Positions 36,331-50,700 of a DNA stretch of 64,000 nt are shown in pieces. This DNA is from Gymnorhina tibicen (lineage: Eukaryota; Chordata; Aves; Passeriformes; Artamidae), in contig VXAZ01018984.1 in assembly GCA_013399875.1 (NCBI GenBank), forward strand, positions 8,458,206-8,522,205, read 5' to 3'. The notes beneath the pieces are model-generated. The model had not been told where the DNA came from. It did not search any database and saw only the letters and a program-made list of their open reading frames with translations. Numbering within the stretch: position 1 is the first letter of the stretch; every line of letters starts with the position of its first letter. The position numbers were made by a program, and so were the translations under genes.

Positions 36331-39300
36331 CTTGTCTTTTCAAAGGAGATTCTTCTCATCTCCTCTAAAACAACCAGCAGATGTCTTTTACAGGTCACTT
36401 ACCAGAGGCCTTCAAAGTGTGTAAAACATCGTCCTGGGGAGAAAACCACACAGTGCTGTGGTGTTTGCTACAGGATCTGCACTCACATCATTATCTGTGG
36501 TTACTAATTGTGTTCATTTTATCTATGCTTCACATTGTGGCTCAGGCTCACAGGACTGTCCTTGCGTTTCCTTCCTAACTGCATTCTTCCTTGCATTACT
36601 CGTTTTTCCATTTCTCCACATCTTCCCCTTCAGTCTCTGATTTTCAAACCTAGGCAACAAGTTGAACTACATTGTTCTTCACCTAATATCAATATAGATT
36701 AGTAGAAAGCAGGTGCTCCTCTGGATATAATAGTGCAAATATTTGGTCCAGTGAGACTAATAGTGTTCAGACATTCAACAAGAGAGTGAGAGTTTATGTT
36801 CATAGTCTCAGTTTATTTCCTTGGCTGTATCATAGATTGTGCAAGAGACCACTGAGAGAATTTCCAGGTTTTGTGTATGCACTGGCTGATCTCGGGAAGT
36901 AATTTCTCTTTGCCTGTTTTCCTGAAGCAAAAACCAGATGGAAAGCGCATAAGTGTTTTTAATTACTTTTCGCATTACAAAAAAAGATAACACAAATTTT
37001 GTTTGCAACAAGCTAGACAGGAACACCACTAAAGAACAAATTAAACCCAAAGCAGTGCAGGAGAGAGAAGAATGCTTCCAAACTTGCAGACCTGAGGCTC
37101 TTCAAGCTGCCAGCATAGCAGACCTTTGAGAGGACTGAGACACTTGCTTTTTATATAGACTGTACAATTTTTAGAAAAAGAAAAAAAAAAGCACTGGTGG
37201 CTTACAGAGGCGATTGCTCTGACAGGCTGCCTAATGCAATGCTGACACTCTTAATGCTGCTATTATTTGAGGTACTCTGCTGCCTAGAGACCCTCATACT
37301 TCCTTACTGTGGAAAGCAGGGAGGAAATCGGTGGTGGAGCCACATCATGCATGTGGTTGCCTGTGTGTAGCCCCTGGTGTGGTGCTGGGGTACCAAGGCT
37401 CAGCTGCAACAGCACCAGGCTGTGGTTCCTGCAGCCAAAGGCAGCACAGTGCTGCCAAAGCCTGTGCCTGCTGCTTGCTGAGTTTTCTGATGGGGCCAGG
37501 AATCATGCCAAGGTCATCTACAATGAGCTCAGCAATTCCAAGGGCAATTCCTCCATTTGAGGACTGGCACAGTGAGCAGACAGTGCAGGACAGCTGCTGG
37601 GGACTGGGACAGGGACATGCTCGCTTGCAGTTCCACAGTGCCAGGTTTTCATCCACTGCATAGTTTTGGCCACAATGAGTAATCAAAGGTTAATTATGTA
37701 TTATGCTCATGGGGAATGGGCAGGCTCAGTCCTAGGCTAAACATGCTGTCCTGCCATCTTGGACTCTTCTCCTTTTTTTTTTTGCTGAACCTGCCCTCTG
37801 ATTTTTTTTTCCCCTACACCAACTGTGCAGTCAGTGACCTTACTTCTTCTTGCATTTAAAATCCTCAGCTGCTCTATCTCCTTTCTTCTCAAGCCAGATG
37901 TTAGGAAGCAAGTCTTTTTTCAGGGCTTCCAAGCCTTAGACCTGACTTTTACTGTTGTAATTACTCCAAAATAACAATAGAAAATGCATTTTGTGTTCCA
38001 TGTTATAAAAACATGCCCTGGAGTAGATTTTGCACTCAGATTATGACAGATTTATACTGTTAAGACTGTAGGCTGGGTACTGCCATAGGTTTTGGCAGGG
38101 TGAAGAAAGGAAGACCTGAAGTCATAGTCAACAAATTCCTCCGTATCTGAAGTTTTGCATTCTACTTGTTAGCCTACAAGAAGACTCTCCAGTGATCTCT
38201 TGCATGTGTTTGGTACTATTACTGTGCTGGTACTGTGAGCGTGTCTCAGAAAATTAGCAGGCTTGAGGTATGTGCAAACAATGTTTCACTTTTATGCTGT
38301 TAGTGTTCACTGTTAGTACCATTGCTTTGGAAGCTACTGTCAAGATTACTGCTTATTGAAACTGAAGCAGGCTAAAATTCCAAATGGGATAGTGGTAGAT
38401 AAAGCATAAAGTTGTACGAAATATCAGATAGACTTACTGCAGTCACTGTGTGAGACTTTTGCAGAAACATCAGTCACAGAGTAAATGAGTCTCAAACTGA
38501 CTACCACAACGCAGGAGAATTTTGCAAGCTTCTCTGTTGCCACATTAGAATAGATGGCACATAAAAATGTACACTAATTACTCTTGCTTCCTGTTTCACA
38601 AAGGAATGTATTGGTTCACTCTAATGGAATAAAAAATTCTTGGGAGTTAAACTGAATTATCCTTTGTTTGTTTTTCTTATTTAATCATTATTTTTGAGCC
38701 AGGAGGAGGAATAAAAAAAGTTGAGTCAAGGCTTTTGAAATCTGTGCTCTGATCCAGTTAATAGCAAAGTACATATATATATGAGACTTTATTTTCAAGT
38801 CATTTAGACTGCTCAGGTGCAAGCACTCACCTGCTTGAGTGCATAACTTCTGAGTTTAAAGTTCACTGACTTGGTAAAACCTGAAGTTGCTCAGCTACTT
38901 TTGAAACACAATTACTTCAACTGGGATGTCAGGTATCAGGTGAACAAAACTGAAAAAAAATAGCCAAAGTCAATACATAAAAACTCTGACAGCAGACTTT
39001 GATCTTTGTCCTAAATCTGAATGAAAGTTAATGAGTAACTGTTTATTTCTGCTAAAACTCTGTATAGCACAATTATAGGATGTGTTCCAGTTTTCATGAG
39101 TAACAGAAAATCCAGACCACAAGCACAAACATTTTCTTTTATCATGGACAATGGTATTTCTTAATAGTTAAATCAATGGTTAGATAAAGTTTTCAAATAA
39201 GAAAATTTACTTACTTGAGTCTTAATGAATCTTGCAGCTTTGGGCTGGTATGAAACATGACCTAATACCACATTCTCCAGAAAGCTTATTCAGTTCCCAG

Positions 39301-40480
39301 ATGTCCATCCATGTCCCTCCTTTCAGGAGACACACCTGAACAAGAAACCACTTCCACCCCACTGTCTGAAAACAGTTTATATTGTGATGTGCAAAAATTG
39401 GAAAACACTGGGAGGCAAATACTCTCCTTTTAAATTTCCTTTAAATTTCCCCTCACGCCTTGGTTTGTTGGTTGGGGGTTTTTTGTTACATCTGCTCTTT
39501 ACTTCTTCTCTGTGCAGGTTATCCTTGATATTTTTTGTCTGGTTCTTTCACAAATACATGAAAGCAATGCAAGTTAGTGGGGAGATGGAAACTTGGGTAC
39601 ATATTATGCAGTGGGCTCCTTTCTCACATAGGAGTAATCAAAACTGCCCACAGTGCTTGGGTTCAGCAAGTGCATGGACCAGGTGACTGTAGGATGAAGC
39701 CTGGCAGGGTCAAAGCAGCCAAGATGCATCTCCTGGCTCATCTCAACACAAGCTGATGATTAGTTCTTGCTTTGCACCTCATCCATAGCCTCAGTCCATA
39801 ATCAATATTCTGTCTGCACCTTGAATGGGCAAGTATTTAGATGAAAAGTTTGGTGCTGGGATGCCTTTGTTGTACCTGTCACTTCTACCCATATATTAAC
39901 ATACACTACAGCTTACTGAGAGTTCAAATGTCTGTCCATCTATTTTACTTGTTTTATGGTGTGTCTGGATTGGACTCTGGTTGTACTAGTTAATGCTACA
40001 GGTTGTAGCAAGACATGAAAAGCTAACTGCAAAACATCAAAGTCAGGTGTAAATCCACTGTTACCGATTCTCCCCTGTGCCAGAATGAGATGACTGCATG
40101 CCAGCAATCCTGGTGCCAACATTTCCTGGTAAAATCCCCTGAGAGAAAATTGCTGTAGGGATTAGTGAGTTATACAATATATTGACATTTTTTACTCTGA
40201 AACATTTTTTCTCAATGTTTGTAGTTACGTATCACATAGGCATTTTTATTTAAAAGGTCAGGTGCATTCTTCACCTTAAAGCAGAGTTCCAGAAGACCCT
40301 TGTCATCTTCAGGACCTTGTTCTGGACTGAATCAGCCAAAGACATCGGCAGTAAGAGGTGAGGAGAAGGGTTGCTGCTGTTATCAGTGGTGCATGGTTAT
40401 TATGAATGGATGATGTGGGTTTAGTAAAGCCCCTGCCTTTTGCCCAGGCCTCTGGCAGCAGGCAGTCGTGTTATTGAGGT
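36331..40480. other. Non-coding DNA 3' of OPN4X
   Basis: Overlapping frames on both strands at 37309-37686 are chance in a GC-richer patch. A-rich runs (about 37182) and no recognised gene. Confidence 0.6.
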
Positions 40481-40484
40481 GTCC

Positions 40485-41120
40485 AGCACCGCAAGACCCA
40501 CTTTCATTTGCAAGTTCTTTAATAATGGCTGATTCGGTCTATTATAGAATGAATGAGTGATTTAATAGACACAAAACTAACAGACATAAGACTTAAAATG
40601 GACTATTACCACACAGGGATAAGACAAAAGGGAATACTAGTATTATACACATGGGGTTAAGGGTACCATGAAATTTACTGCTAGCAAAGAAATAATATAA
40701 CTTAGGATCCAATGTTTCTTACCATCCAGCTCCTGATGGAGCACACATCGAAATCCTTTCCCTCAATTCCCAGGAAAGTAACCACGGAATCTGTGTCCAG
40801 GCTCTGGGGAGAAGTCTCACACACTTTCAGGGCATGTGGGTAGAAAGCTTCTGTCTCTGTGATAATCTGTAGTACTTTTATAGTGTAAAGCAGGCCTTTT
40901 GGTCATCTATGTTTTTTTATCTCTTCCCACCTCTGTTAGGCTGGCAGACCTTTTGGCGCCAGGAAATGATACCTGCTGGGCCTTGCCCGCCTGGGTTATC
41001 TCTCCTATGTGCACCCGCCACCTGTGGTTGGGAGAGGGGTGATATGCCCTGCCACAACTGTCCTTAGGGTGATGCATCCCAGCCCTTTCCCTCCACGCTG
41101 AGGAGCAGGTCTGTTCCCCT
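40485..41120. mobile_element. Possible degenerate LTR-like tract
   Basis: An AT-rich left part followed by a C-rich right part, comparable in composition to avian ERV LTRs. No TG...CA ends or target duplication could be defined, so this is a weak impression only. Confidence 0.25.
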
Positions 41121-43400
41121 GGAGCAGCCAGACGTGTGCTGGTGGGTGCCATATGAAAATGGTATTTTCCAGACATTTATAGGGAACTCACTGTGGGTAG
41201 ACTTTCATGGGGACAGAAGAAGATGTCTCCCTAGAGTTTCTCCTTGCCAAATTTCTGATTCCTTTCCACTGCAAGCAGGTGGCAAATCTCTTCAAAGGAG
41301 CAGATGGATGTATTTAACATTAACAACTAATTTTCCACAGGCATGTTCTTGGAAACAAATGATCCCTATTTCCTGAGATGGAGAAAAAAAATCCAGCCCA
41401 GAGCAGACTACAAGTGAGGAAAATGTGAAACTGAACACGTTTGAGTTCAGTAAATGCAAAGCAAATGAAAGCAGCAGCTTTGAGTGGAAACTGTTGATCT
41501 ACCAGAAGCAACAAAATGGCCAATTCCATCTTCATAAAAGATATAAAAAAGCTGCATCCAAGAAATTAATACAACCAGGTCTTTTTCCCTAACCCCACCT
41601 ACGGACAATCCAACAGAAATAAGCTCAGAGTCATGGGCAGCTTTTTCATGCTGGGGTCGCTGTGACCGTCTGGGCACCAGCTTGTGGAGAAAATGGGGAT
41701 GAAAAGTTTCTCTTACAAGAGCAAACTTGATTCACCTTGTTACATCCAGCAGAAAAAGACTGAGGGGGGTATGACTATTCTCTTTACAGATCTGGGATGA
41801 AAAATAGGATGTTCAAGTGAAGTGTGTGACAGCCATCAGAGGCCAGTCTCAGACAGCGATTGCTCCAACAATAATAAATTCCTTAAAAGTGCAAATACCC
41901 ACAGAAACAAATCCTGCTATTAAAAAATGTCTTGACATGACTTATTTGCTGATGATTTTAAACAGGCTGATGTTGTTTTGAATCTCAGTGCACGTGTGAC
42001 TGTCAGGAGAGTGCACAAAGCAGGAGTCCTGCTGAAGAAATGCAGTAAATTTCCTGACAACGCACAGCCATTGAGGAAGGAACTGCTTCTGATTCGCTGA
42101 GGAGGAAAATTGCCAAGAGACCAGTAGGATCTGTTATCCTTTTTGTAAACTTTAGTGGAAAAATTGCATGTCCCCTAAGGTATTTTGTAATGTGGAAATA
42201 ACTTGAACTTCAGCTGCCCGGCAGGGCTGAGCCTGTGTTGGGCTATATTTTCCTCCTCGCTGTCATGCTACCTAAAAGCCACACACTTTTCTGGGGCTGG
42301 GAGTTGAGGTGGTGTGGCCTTTTCCTTCTGGCACCAAATTATCTTTCCATCACAGTACAGCTTAAACCTTATTTTGCTGCATCAGAGCCCAGCAGCAAGT
42401 GTTGAACTCCCTGAGAAGCCCCTGGGGGTCTTTCCTACGTGCCTTGTCCCCCCATATTTTAGTCTGCCAGATGTGCTGATCTGCAAGGCCAAAAGAAACG
42501 GGCAAGTGAAAAAGAGACTTCTATGTTTTTTCAGGGTTTTACTATCTTGCCTATTTTGGGAGTGACTGGGGGTTTTTTCTTTATTTTTTTTTCCCTCTTC
42601 TTTTTTTTCTCATGGATGCCTTGGCATGCATCCCTACTGGCATAGGATACTTACTCTGAAAGCCTTTAGTTTTGTGCTGGTCTGGATTTATTTTCCCTAT
42701 GTGATGATTTTTCCTGGAGCAGCTTCTGAGCAGTGCTGAGGGTGCCTGGCAGATGGTCCTTCACAATTGGCTTGTTCTGCCATCCTCTGGTGCTGCTGAT
42801 GCACTGAAACATATGCTTTTGGGTAAAGCTCTTCCTCTCCAGCAAGAATTAACAACTAAAATTTCCAGAGGAGGAACTCCCATGGCATGTTTCTGTTTTG
42901 ACTGAGGTGCTGTTTCCAAACTTGTGTGAGGGTAGGTTTTAACCACCCTAAAAATCTGACAGTTTTAGACTCTCTTCTTCACATGCCTCTGTTTCAGAGA
43001 AGGTTGTTGTGCACTTCTGGAACATCCCTGCTGTTACAATACTGAAAACTCTTTTACCACAGGCTATAGAAAAATCAGCAGTGTCAATAACCCAAGTTTA
43101 AAAAAAGGGAGAAAATCAGTCTGTAGGTGGGAATCAATGAAGATGTCAAGGTAAAAGGCAGGTGGTAAGGAAGTCCCCTCCATTGTGCTCCTAAAATCTG
43201 GGGCTGGACTCCAGTGGACACAGTAAGGCCAGGAAAAGTGATCACAAACACTCAAGCCAGACTCTAACATTACCATCAAAGTGCATAAAAAGCAGAGGAC
43301 TACCACAGTGAATTTTCATGAGTCTTGACCTTCTTTTCAAGCTTGTCTCTACAGCCTGAATAGATAGAAACAAGATTTTTTTTTGCACAGAAAAAAAAAT
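41121..43400. other. Non-coding DNA, no gene seen
   Basis: Mixed-composition sequence with short pyrimidine tracts (about 42573-42610). No exon-like or repeat-family signal recognised. Confidence 0.55.
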
Positions 43401-43402
43401 CA

Positions 43403-43725
43403 TACATACTCAGACCAAGGGTCCAGTTGAGTCAATATCTTGTCTCCAACAGTGATCAGCAATAACTAACCACAAAGAGAAGCAAAACGGGTACCAAAAC
43501 TTTCCTGCTCTGCTCTCCCAGAAGTTCTAGTGATTCTAGGCCAGAAATGGTATTTAATAAGCTTTCACAGACCTCTTTTCTTCCATGGATTTATGAAATC
43601 GCTCCTGGGACTCATGCGAAAGCCTAGCTGTGAAAATGTTCTGCTGGCTCTGCAGTTTGTGATTTACACAAAATAGAGCCTCCCTTTGCTTGTAATTTCA
43701 TTCAGTGCCCTCCAGTTCTTGTGGG
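43403..43725 (-). mobile_element. Ancient CR1-like retrotransposon relic
   Basis: The left end ACTCAGACCAAGGGTCCAGT continues into a 'CAATATCTTGTCTCCAACAG' context. The right end is TTGTAATTTCATTCAGTGCC followed by CTCCAGTTCTTG. These match, in decayed form, the two ends of an old amniote CR1/L3-type 3' region in reverse orientation. Confidence 0.5.
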
Positions 43726-46700
43726 GTGGGGGAGAATGGATGATCATAGCCTGGTGGGAACCTTCCTTGGAGCCCCACTGAGGCTGCACCATCTGCACTC
43801 ATCGTTTCCTCTCACAGGTGAGTGTCCAAATCCAGGAGCTCCATCCCCTTGGCACAGAAACAGGGAAACCGCTGAATACCTGGGGTGAACTGCAAAGCTG
43901 CTCTGGCTGCTCATCCCAGGAGGACATCCTGTGTCATTTGTCCTTGTCCTTGCCCCAGACACTCTGGTCTGGACCCTTGCTCCTCCTCTCCCACCCCAGA
44001 GTGTCCCTGCCCTCTTACCCCTGCTCTTGTGACAGCATTCCTTGGAAGTTGTGCAAAAGTCTGAAAGACTTGGAGTAGAAATGTGATGCATTTGCAGTTA
44101 CAGAGTATCCACAAAATATTTACAGACTATATTTAAGCAGCTGGCAAGCACTGTGAGGAATAACTTATCAACAGGCCATCTCCCACCTCTTCTGAGACGC
44201 AAGAAAATGTAATTATCCTCATTTCACATAGGCAGAGGCTGGGATGAAGTGTGAGCAGACAGCAGCAGCGTTGTGGAGGTCTTCTCCTCTCTCCAGCCCA
44301 AACCCAGACACCTCACACTCCCGACTGCAGGATGTGGTCAAAGTCACTGAAATATCTGGGTTTCAGCTGTATGTATTACATCAGAAATACAAAACAATCC
44401 CCTAGATCCAAGCAATGCAACAACTGAGATACTGGATCTCAACTGGGGTCCAAATTTTGCACTTAATATTTCTACCTGTATAATATGGTGAATTTCAGCG
44501 ACAGACTGAAATGCACAGCTGGAACTGTCACCAAAACATATGCCTGGGACCCTCTCCAGGAATCACGAGTAAATAGCAGGCACTGAATTAATATTATCCT
44601 CACACTTTAATCTGGCTTGCCTTATGGCAGTAACCAGAAATTAAGGTAAACATTGTATTTCTAAGGGCAGGGTTTCCAAGTCTTCTCTCTCAAAGAATAT
44701 AACTTTTAAAATAAGCAATTTGGAAGAAGTGTTGGCCACGTTTCCATTCCAGCCTATAGGATGTTTCCTTTTATGCATAGGAACTCAAATGTCTCTTCTT
44801 AGTATTATCAAACATTGGCAACGACTGTGAAAGCCCCAGCATCTCGTGAGTGTGCTACATGGAAAAAAAATCCTGTTATAAAAATACTCTTAGAAAATCA
44901 ATATTATTCTTATATTGCCTTTGAAAAGAAAGCCCACGGGGGCTCAGAGGGCTCTCCCAAACACAAGTGAGTGAGTCAGGTCTTTCCTCACACAGGCTGA
45001 AGGGAGAGAAAGGCAAGGGGAAAGCTGCTCTATTTTTAGCTGCCTGAGACACGCAGACCTCATGGTGATGGGGAGCTGATAATTACATAAGAAGTCATAC
45101 CAAGCTTTGCTATTTAGGTCTATCTGGCCTCTTCCTTATCTCAAGTGCCGTACTAGCAGTTCCCGCTCTGAATATCCGTAGTCAAAATATAACGTGTTTT
45201 CCTGGAATCCATTCCATGAAGTAATAGGCTATTTTACAGCGTCTCTTTTCCATAGGCTGTTCTTTCTGGCTGATGATTACAGCTAGGTGCTGCTGCCATG
45301 GCTATATTGGTATCACAGCATCTGCTGTAGCCCCACAAGAAAACTGTGAGGTGAGTAAAAGAGGGTCATTTACCTCTGGGGAGGAGGACTTGTGTTTGTG
45401 GCAAGACTGCCACACCTTGTGGGTATTGCCTCCACCCTGCTGCTGCCACGCCTATTGAGGGGAAGTGTTTTACACAGAAAATGCACCCAAAAAAACCCTT
45501 TCAGTCACTAACTTCAGCTCCCGTATGCATCCTGGGTGATTTCATGCTGCTATGGCCCAAAATGCACCCACCTATGTACCAGGTGGCTGTCTGCCAAGGC
45601 AGGCAGGAAGGGCCTTGAGTTTAGTTGCTTCTTTTCCACATCAAGGGTCTTTCAGGTATTTCTTCAATTCCTTGAGATTAATTTTGGGATTTCGTGTCAA
45701 TGCCTGATTATCTGTGTCCCACTGAGCCCTTCTCTACACAATATTCATCATGGGTGTCTCCACGCCTGCTTCATGGGGTTTTTTTGCCAGTAAAGCCTGT
45801 TTTTCCCAGTTCCACCAGCAGCCAAAGAGGGAGGCAATGGAAGCAAGGAGGCTGGTTTATAGATAATGGGCAAGGGAAGCTGTAAAGCCCTTTAGTGGCA
45901 ATATATCGGGAAAAGCCACATATGTTACTGCAGTTGGAAGCAGTGATTTTTTTTACAAATATAACCTTTTATTCTCCTGCTGCTGTAAAGCACTGAGAGG
46001 AAACAAGCCCAAGCCCATTAAAAAGGAGGCCGTGGCCTGCAGCTCCCGGAATGTCCTGTGCCACATGCCACAGGGGTGTTCTTGGATTTCAGGTGTGCGG
46101 GGGCTATATCCAGCTCCCAGGCACTGGGATGCATGGAAACACTTCTCCTCACATGAATAACACAGGGCTAGGCTCCAGCTGTCTGAATGCAACCAATTGG
46201 TTGGGAGTTTGGGGAGAAACCAGAAGCGCTGGCAGCAAAAGTTTCTGTCGTATTGCATATGAAGGGTGTTAGAATTGAAAAAAAAAGAAGTGGATGAAAG
46301 GTCTCTCTATTTTTATATAGCAGAGTGAAAGTATTAGGTATCTGTGGCAATATTTAGTCCGAAGGAAAGTGAAATTGAATCCAAGTGACATAACAAGAAA
46401 GTGTCTGGCAAAGCCTGGTCCAGGGGAAAAGTAGCAGGGATCATTGCCTGCTAAAATTTAATTTTCAAGATGAATATGCAGTGGAACTGAAAGCTATGGT
46501 ATAGCTAAAAGCTATTGTATAGTAGAATGCTGTTTTGTGGGCAAAGACAGAGGCGTTGGCATTTTAAAGCAGGAAATGTAAGGACCAAGCAGTGAGAGAA
46601 AACATTTTAGTGTTGTGGCTGAAAGCTGGAAGATTGCACAGAAGAGAGCAGCCAGCAGGAACACAGAAGGGAAGAAGCAAGTGCAGATTAACAGGAGGTA

Positions 46701-47540
46701 GGATGAAAACTGCCGAAAACTGGCACAGCAGAGTAACTTGGAAAATAATTCAGGGTTGCTTTCAGCTCTTTCAGACTTTCAGACACTCTTCTGCTCAGCT
46801 TTGCCACCATGGCAGGTGTCTCAAGTTAACATCAGGCAGCACCTGAGTGATTTTGCTTCCCCTTATAAATTGGCGCTGTGAGGGCACTCCTGCAAGGAGG
46901 GAGTTCTGAGTCTGATAACAGTTTTTCCCTATCTAAGATCCTATAAGAAGTAAAAAAGGGAATGTTTCAGTGTGAACAAAATAAGATGTGTCAAGCAAGA
47001 AATCCTTCAAATGCACTGCAAAGAAGAATTCAAAAGAACAGGTAAATTTGAGGGGGCAGAGCTTGTAATTGCAGACATCATCTCTGCAGCAGTCTAAGGA
47101 TGTGTCTGCTAATGTGGCCTTTAAATGCTGCATATTTCTGTATGTGCTTGACTGAGGCAATGAGGGAGAATCGGTTGGAGGAACTGATTTCTCCCTGGTG
47201 CTCTCTGCACTGGCCCTGGCAGCCCAGGCAGAAAATGTAACTATTAATAATAGTTTCTCACTTTTCCACTAATTGCTTTCACTGTCTTTTATGGGAGAGA
47301 ATGCAACTCACCATTGATTGTGTTCAGAGATACAAGGGAGTTTTATATTAAGAGAAGAGCTATGTGCTGATTGAAGAGCAATTTCGCTTCTAAAACCAGG
47401 CATTTTTCAAGTGGTGCTTGTCTCTCTATTCCTAGTTTCATGTGCTCTGACCTGCAGGAGAAACCTAAATGCAAAGTGAGCATAAGCAAGGAAAAGTGAA
47501 AATCAAATTGCTGGTTCTGCACTGGGCTCTTTCAGGAAAA
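43726..47540. other. Non-coding DNA, no gene seen
   Basis: The 115-codon minus frame at 43744-44091 is crossed by an 86-codon plus frame and has no domain signal. Nothing else recognised. Confidence 0.55.
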
Positions 47541-47548
47541 ATCTCATT

Positions 47549-47758
47549 TAAAAAAAAAAAAAAAAGATATATATATATATATATATATATACNNNNNNNN
47601 NNNNNNNNNNNNNNNNNNNNNNNNNNNNNNNNNNNNNNNNNNNNNNNNNNNNNNNNNNNNNNNNNNNNNNNNNNNNNNNNNNNNNNNNNNNNNNNNNNNN
47701 NNNNNNNNNNNNNNNNNNNNNNNNNNNNNNNNNNNNNNNNNNNTATATATATATATAT
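47549..47758. repeat. Poly-A plus (TA)n microsatellite with assembly gap
   Basis: About 16 A residues run into alternating AT (about 47566-47591), an N gap (47593-47743) and more AT (47744-47758). The gap is inside the dinucleotide tract, so its true length is unknown. Confidence 0.95.
47593..47743. other. Assembly gap (151 N)
   Basis: Run of N within the AT microsatellite. Confidence 0.99.
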
Positions 47759-50700
47759 GAAAGCATATTGCCCAAAGAGAAAAAATGCTTCCTTGGGGAT
47801 TGCCAGAACCCCTTTATTTTCCATTTTTGACTAGTAAACATTGCTCCAAGAGTCCCTCCACAATCCCATCTGTTACCTAAAGCTGAGAGATGGACGAACT
47901 GGAGGTCAAAGTTTGAGTTCAGCTTCCTGTGAGAAAGCTGAGCCGAGATTCCTTAAACATGTAAAAGCTTTGCTTTAAATGGATTGCCTGTCTCTCAGTT
48001 TTCATGAAATAGTTCTAAAGGAAGTTTTCACATCTTAAAATGCATTCTTTCTTGTTTTCCATGCTTCCTCATTGAAGGTAACAGTTAACTGCATCTATGG
48101 CTTGGCAGTTCTCCCTTTTTTCATTTTTTCTTTCTCTGTTTTATAATGTTTTCCTAAACATAGCCAAATTTTGAAAAGCTGCAGCATAACAAAGCAAACT
48201 GGTGGAAAAGGATCTCTGGGTGTAGCAGAGTGAAGGGGGTGAGCAGAAAGAAAGAGTACAAGAGGAAATCCAGGCTTTTCTACTTTGATGGAAAAAAACC
48301 CCAAAGTAGAAAAATCTATTCAGAACAGTTTTCTGCATTTAGGTGTTTTGTGCAAAAACGGAATAAAAGAAAAAACAAACAAAATTTTGTGGCCCATCTG
48401 TGTCCAGCTCTGGTCCTGGTCCATGAAATCTCAGCCCCCCTCAGAGTTTGATCAAGAGCAAACTGAGAGACATTCTTAAAATACTGATGGCCTTGCATGA
48501 TTTGAGCAGCTGAACTGAGCTGCTTGGTTACGTTTTTGCAATATTTTATATACAGAATTGAATACTCAGTGGCTATTTGCCTAATGGCAAATAAAATGGA
48601 GAACACATGGGCCAGATTAATAGCGAAAACATTGGACTGTTTTATTTCTCTTTTTTCTACTGGCATGCTTTCATGTACTTTGATGGAATTATTAATTATT
48701 TATGTTGCCATGCAATATATATAGCTAGTAGACTAGGGCTGAGGTGAGAGAACAATGGGCATTTCAAGCGTACAGCAGTTTTGGGCAGGGAGGTGAGCTA
48801 AGGAAAAACAGTAGAGGGAAACAGTCATTAATTGTGCCTAAAGTTCGCTTTTCTCTACAACAAGCAAGAAATAAGCAGTACAGTATCCCCTTCTCCTTCC
48901 TCTGCTATCTGGGAGGGGAGATGCTGGAGCTTCTCCTTTTAGGAGAAGGGCTTCAGGGCATCTGGCTGCCAGAGGGGAGCTGTACTCTGGAGGGAGGCAT
49001 TTCTTCATTTAAGTGGCAAAAGTAGAAAAGCTACACTGAACCCTTCAGCTTTTGTTTGCTCAGCTATGGAAAGACAGAGATTGACTCATGTGTTGTTAAT
49101 TGCCATTGACAGATAAACCAGAAAGAACCCAACCTAGCTGAGTTATTTGTATTCTTTCTTTCAGTTTGCTTGAACTGGAAATCAGTGAGATAAAATAAAT
49201 AGAAAGCCACGAGGTTATCATTCACAGAGCCGCTTTTCCTAGTAGAACTGTGCTTTAAATCAGCAGGGCTGTCAACCCTCTGACACGGCCAGGCTGTAAA
49301 TACTCAGTCATCGCTTCATTTGGGGTGCAGGGGAGTGGTGAGAAAGGAATGACCAAAAGCTTTCCCAGAAATATGCTGCCCTGAGGATTCATTTGTTAAA
49401 TGGAGCCTGTGCCAATGCATTGCTCTGCCAGCCTTGGACCTCTATTGAAATGTCTCTGGTGATTTATTCTCAGTATCTGCATTCCCATGTGTGAATTCTG
49501 TACCTTTGTCCATTTAACTTCAGGATCTGTAGACTGAGGCTGAATTTTACAGGATTCTATGTGCAACAGGGCATGGCAAAGTTGCATGGCAAATGCAACT
49601 TTGCCCTCTTCCCTTCTCAGTTAGTGTTTAGTGTTCCTCTCTTATGCTTTAAAAACATGCTGGGTTTTTAAAATTTTTTGCTTAAAGAAAATAATAAGAA
49701 GGTTTTAAAACTTTATCCACTGTCTGTAACTCTGCAGGAATTAGTCTGGATACTGGCCTTTTGCAGTACATGTGACTGGTCCTGATTGTTTGGGTTGGTA
49801 TCTGAGGATTAAGAGATTTGGGAAAACTCATTCACTCTTTCATTCTTTCATGATCCTCTCAGATGCTTTGGCTGATTTTCTGCCTGCCCGAAATGGGGAA
49901 ATGGAAACAAAGATGTCTGACTCTTTACACCATGCTCCTCACAGCCAGCAAAACCTTCCACTTGTCACTTGGCAAGAAGCAGCAGGATTCCTGTGTGACG
50001 GACTTGCCCCCAATCCATATTTTTCCTAGCTGTGATTTTGGACTTCATACTGTATACGTTGATGTCGAGTGCTTTATATCAGCTGAAAAGTCTGACTGCA
50101 ATATTTTTTCCCACTGTGCCATTGTACAGATGCTAAATAGGAATAGCTGTGTCAGGAAACACAGTGGTATATCTGCTGCTAAAAGTGGTCACTGTTAAAT
50201 TCATTAGAGCTGCTTTTTCAAACTGGTAAAAAGAGAAGCTTCTGTTCTTAGGCTCATTATACACCCACAGCCAGAAGCCCATTTCTTCTGCTGAAGATCA
50301 GTATAAAACACTTCTTGTACCTCCAGTGGTTTTTATTAGCAGAGCCGGTGGGAGGAGAGGCCGCTTGGGTATCCCTCAGAGCAGCCTTCTCCCCTGGGAT
50401 ATGGGAGAACACTAGGTGTCATCAGTGAGGTTTCCTTTCCCAGCACCCACACGGGCATTTGAGAACCTACAGCCAATGCTTCCCAGGATCTAGCTTCCCA
50501 GGGTCCTGATGCGTTTTTATAGGAAAGCCAAGAAGAGACTCTGAAATCCCTGTCTCAGACAAGTCTAGGCAAGGCTTCAGGTTGTCCACTAAAAATCATG
50601 TCAGGATTAGGCTTGATTTTTAAGGTTATTTTTTAAAGCCCACTTCTATGAAAAATGAAAACATTATTAAAATACCAAGTGAATTAGAATTTTTCCTTTA

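Noticed and set aside
43744..44091. 115-codon minus-strand frame
   Set aside because: Opposed by an 86-codon plus-strand frame, with no exon borders, no domain and low-complexity composition.
47465..47841. Open frames of about 100-120 codons on both strands
   Set aside because: They exist only because the N gap and the TA repeat cannot contain called stops.
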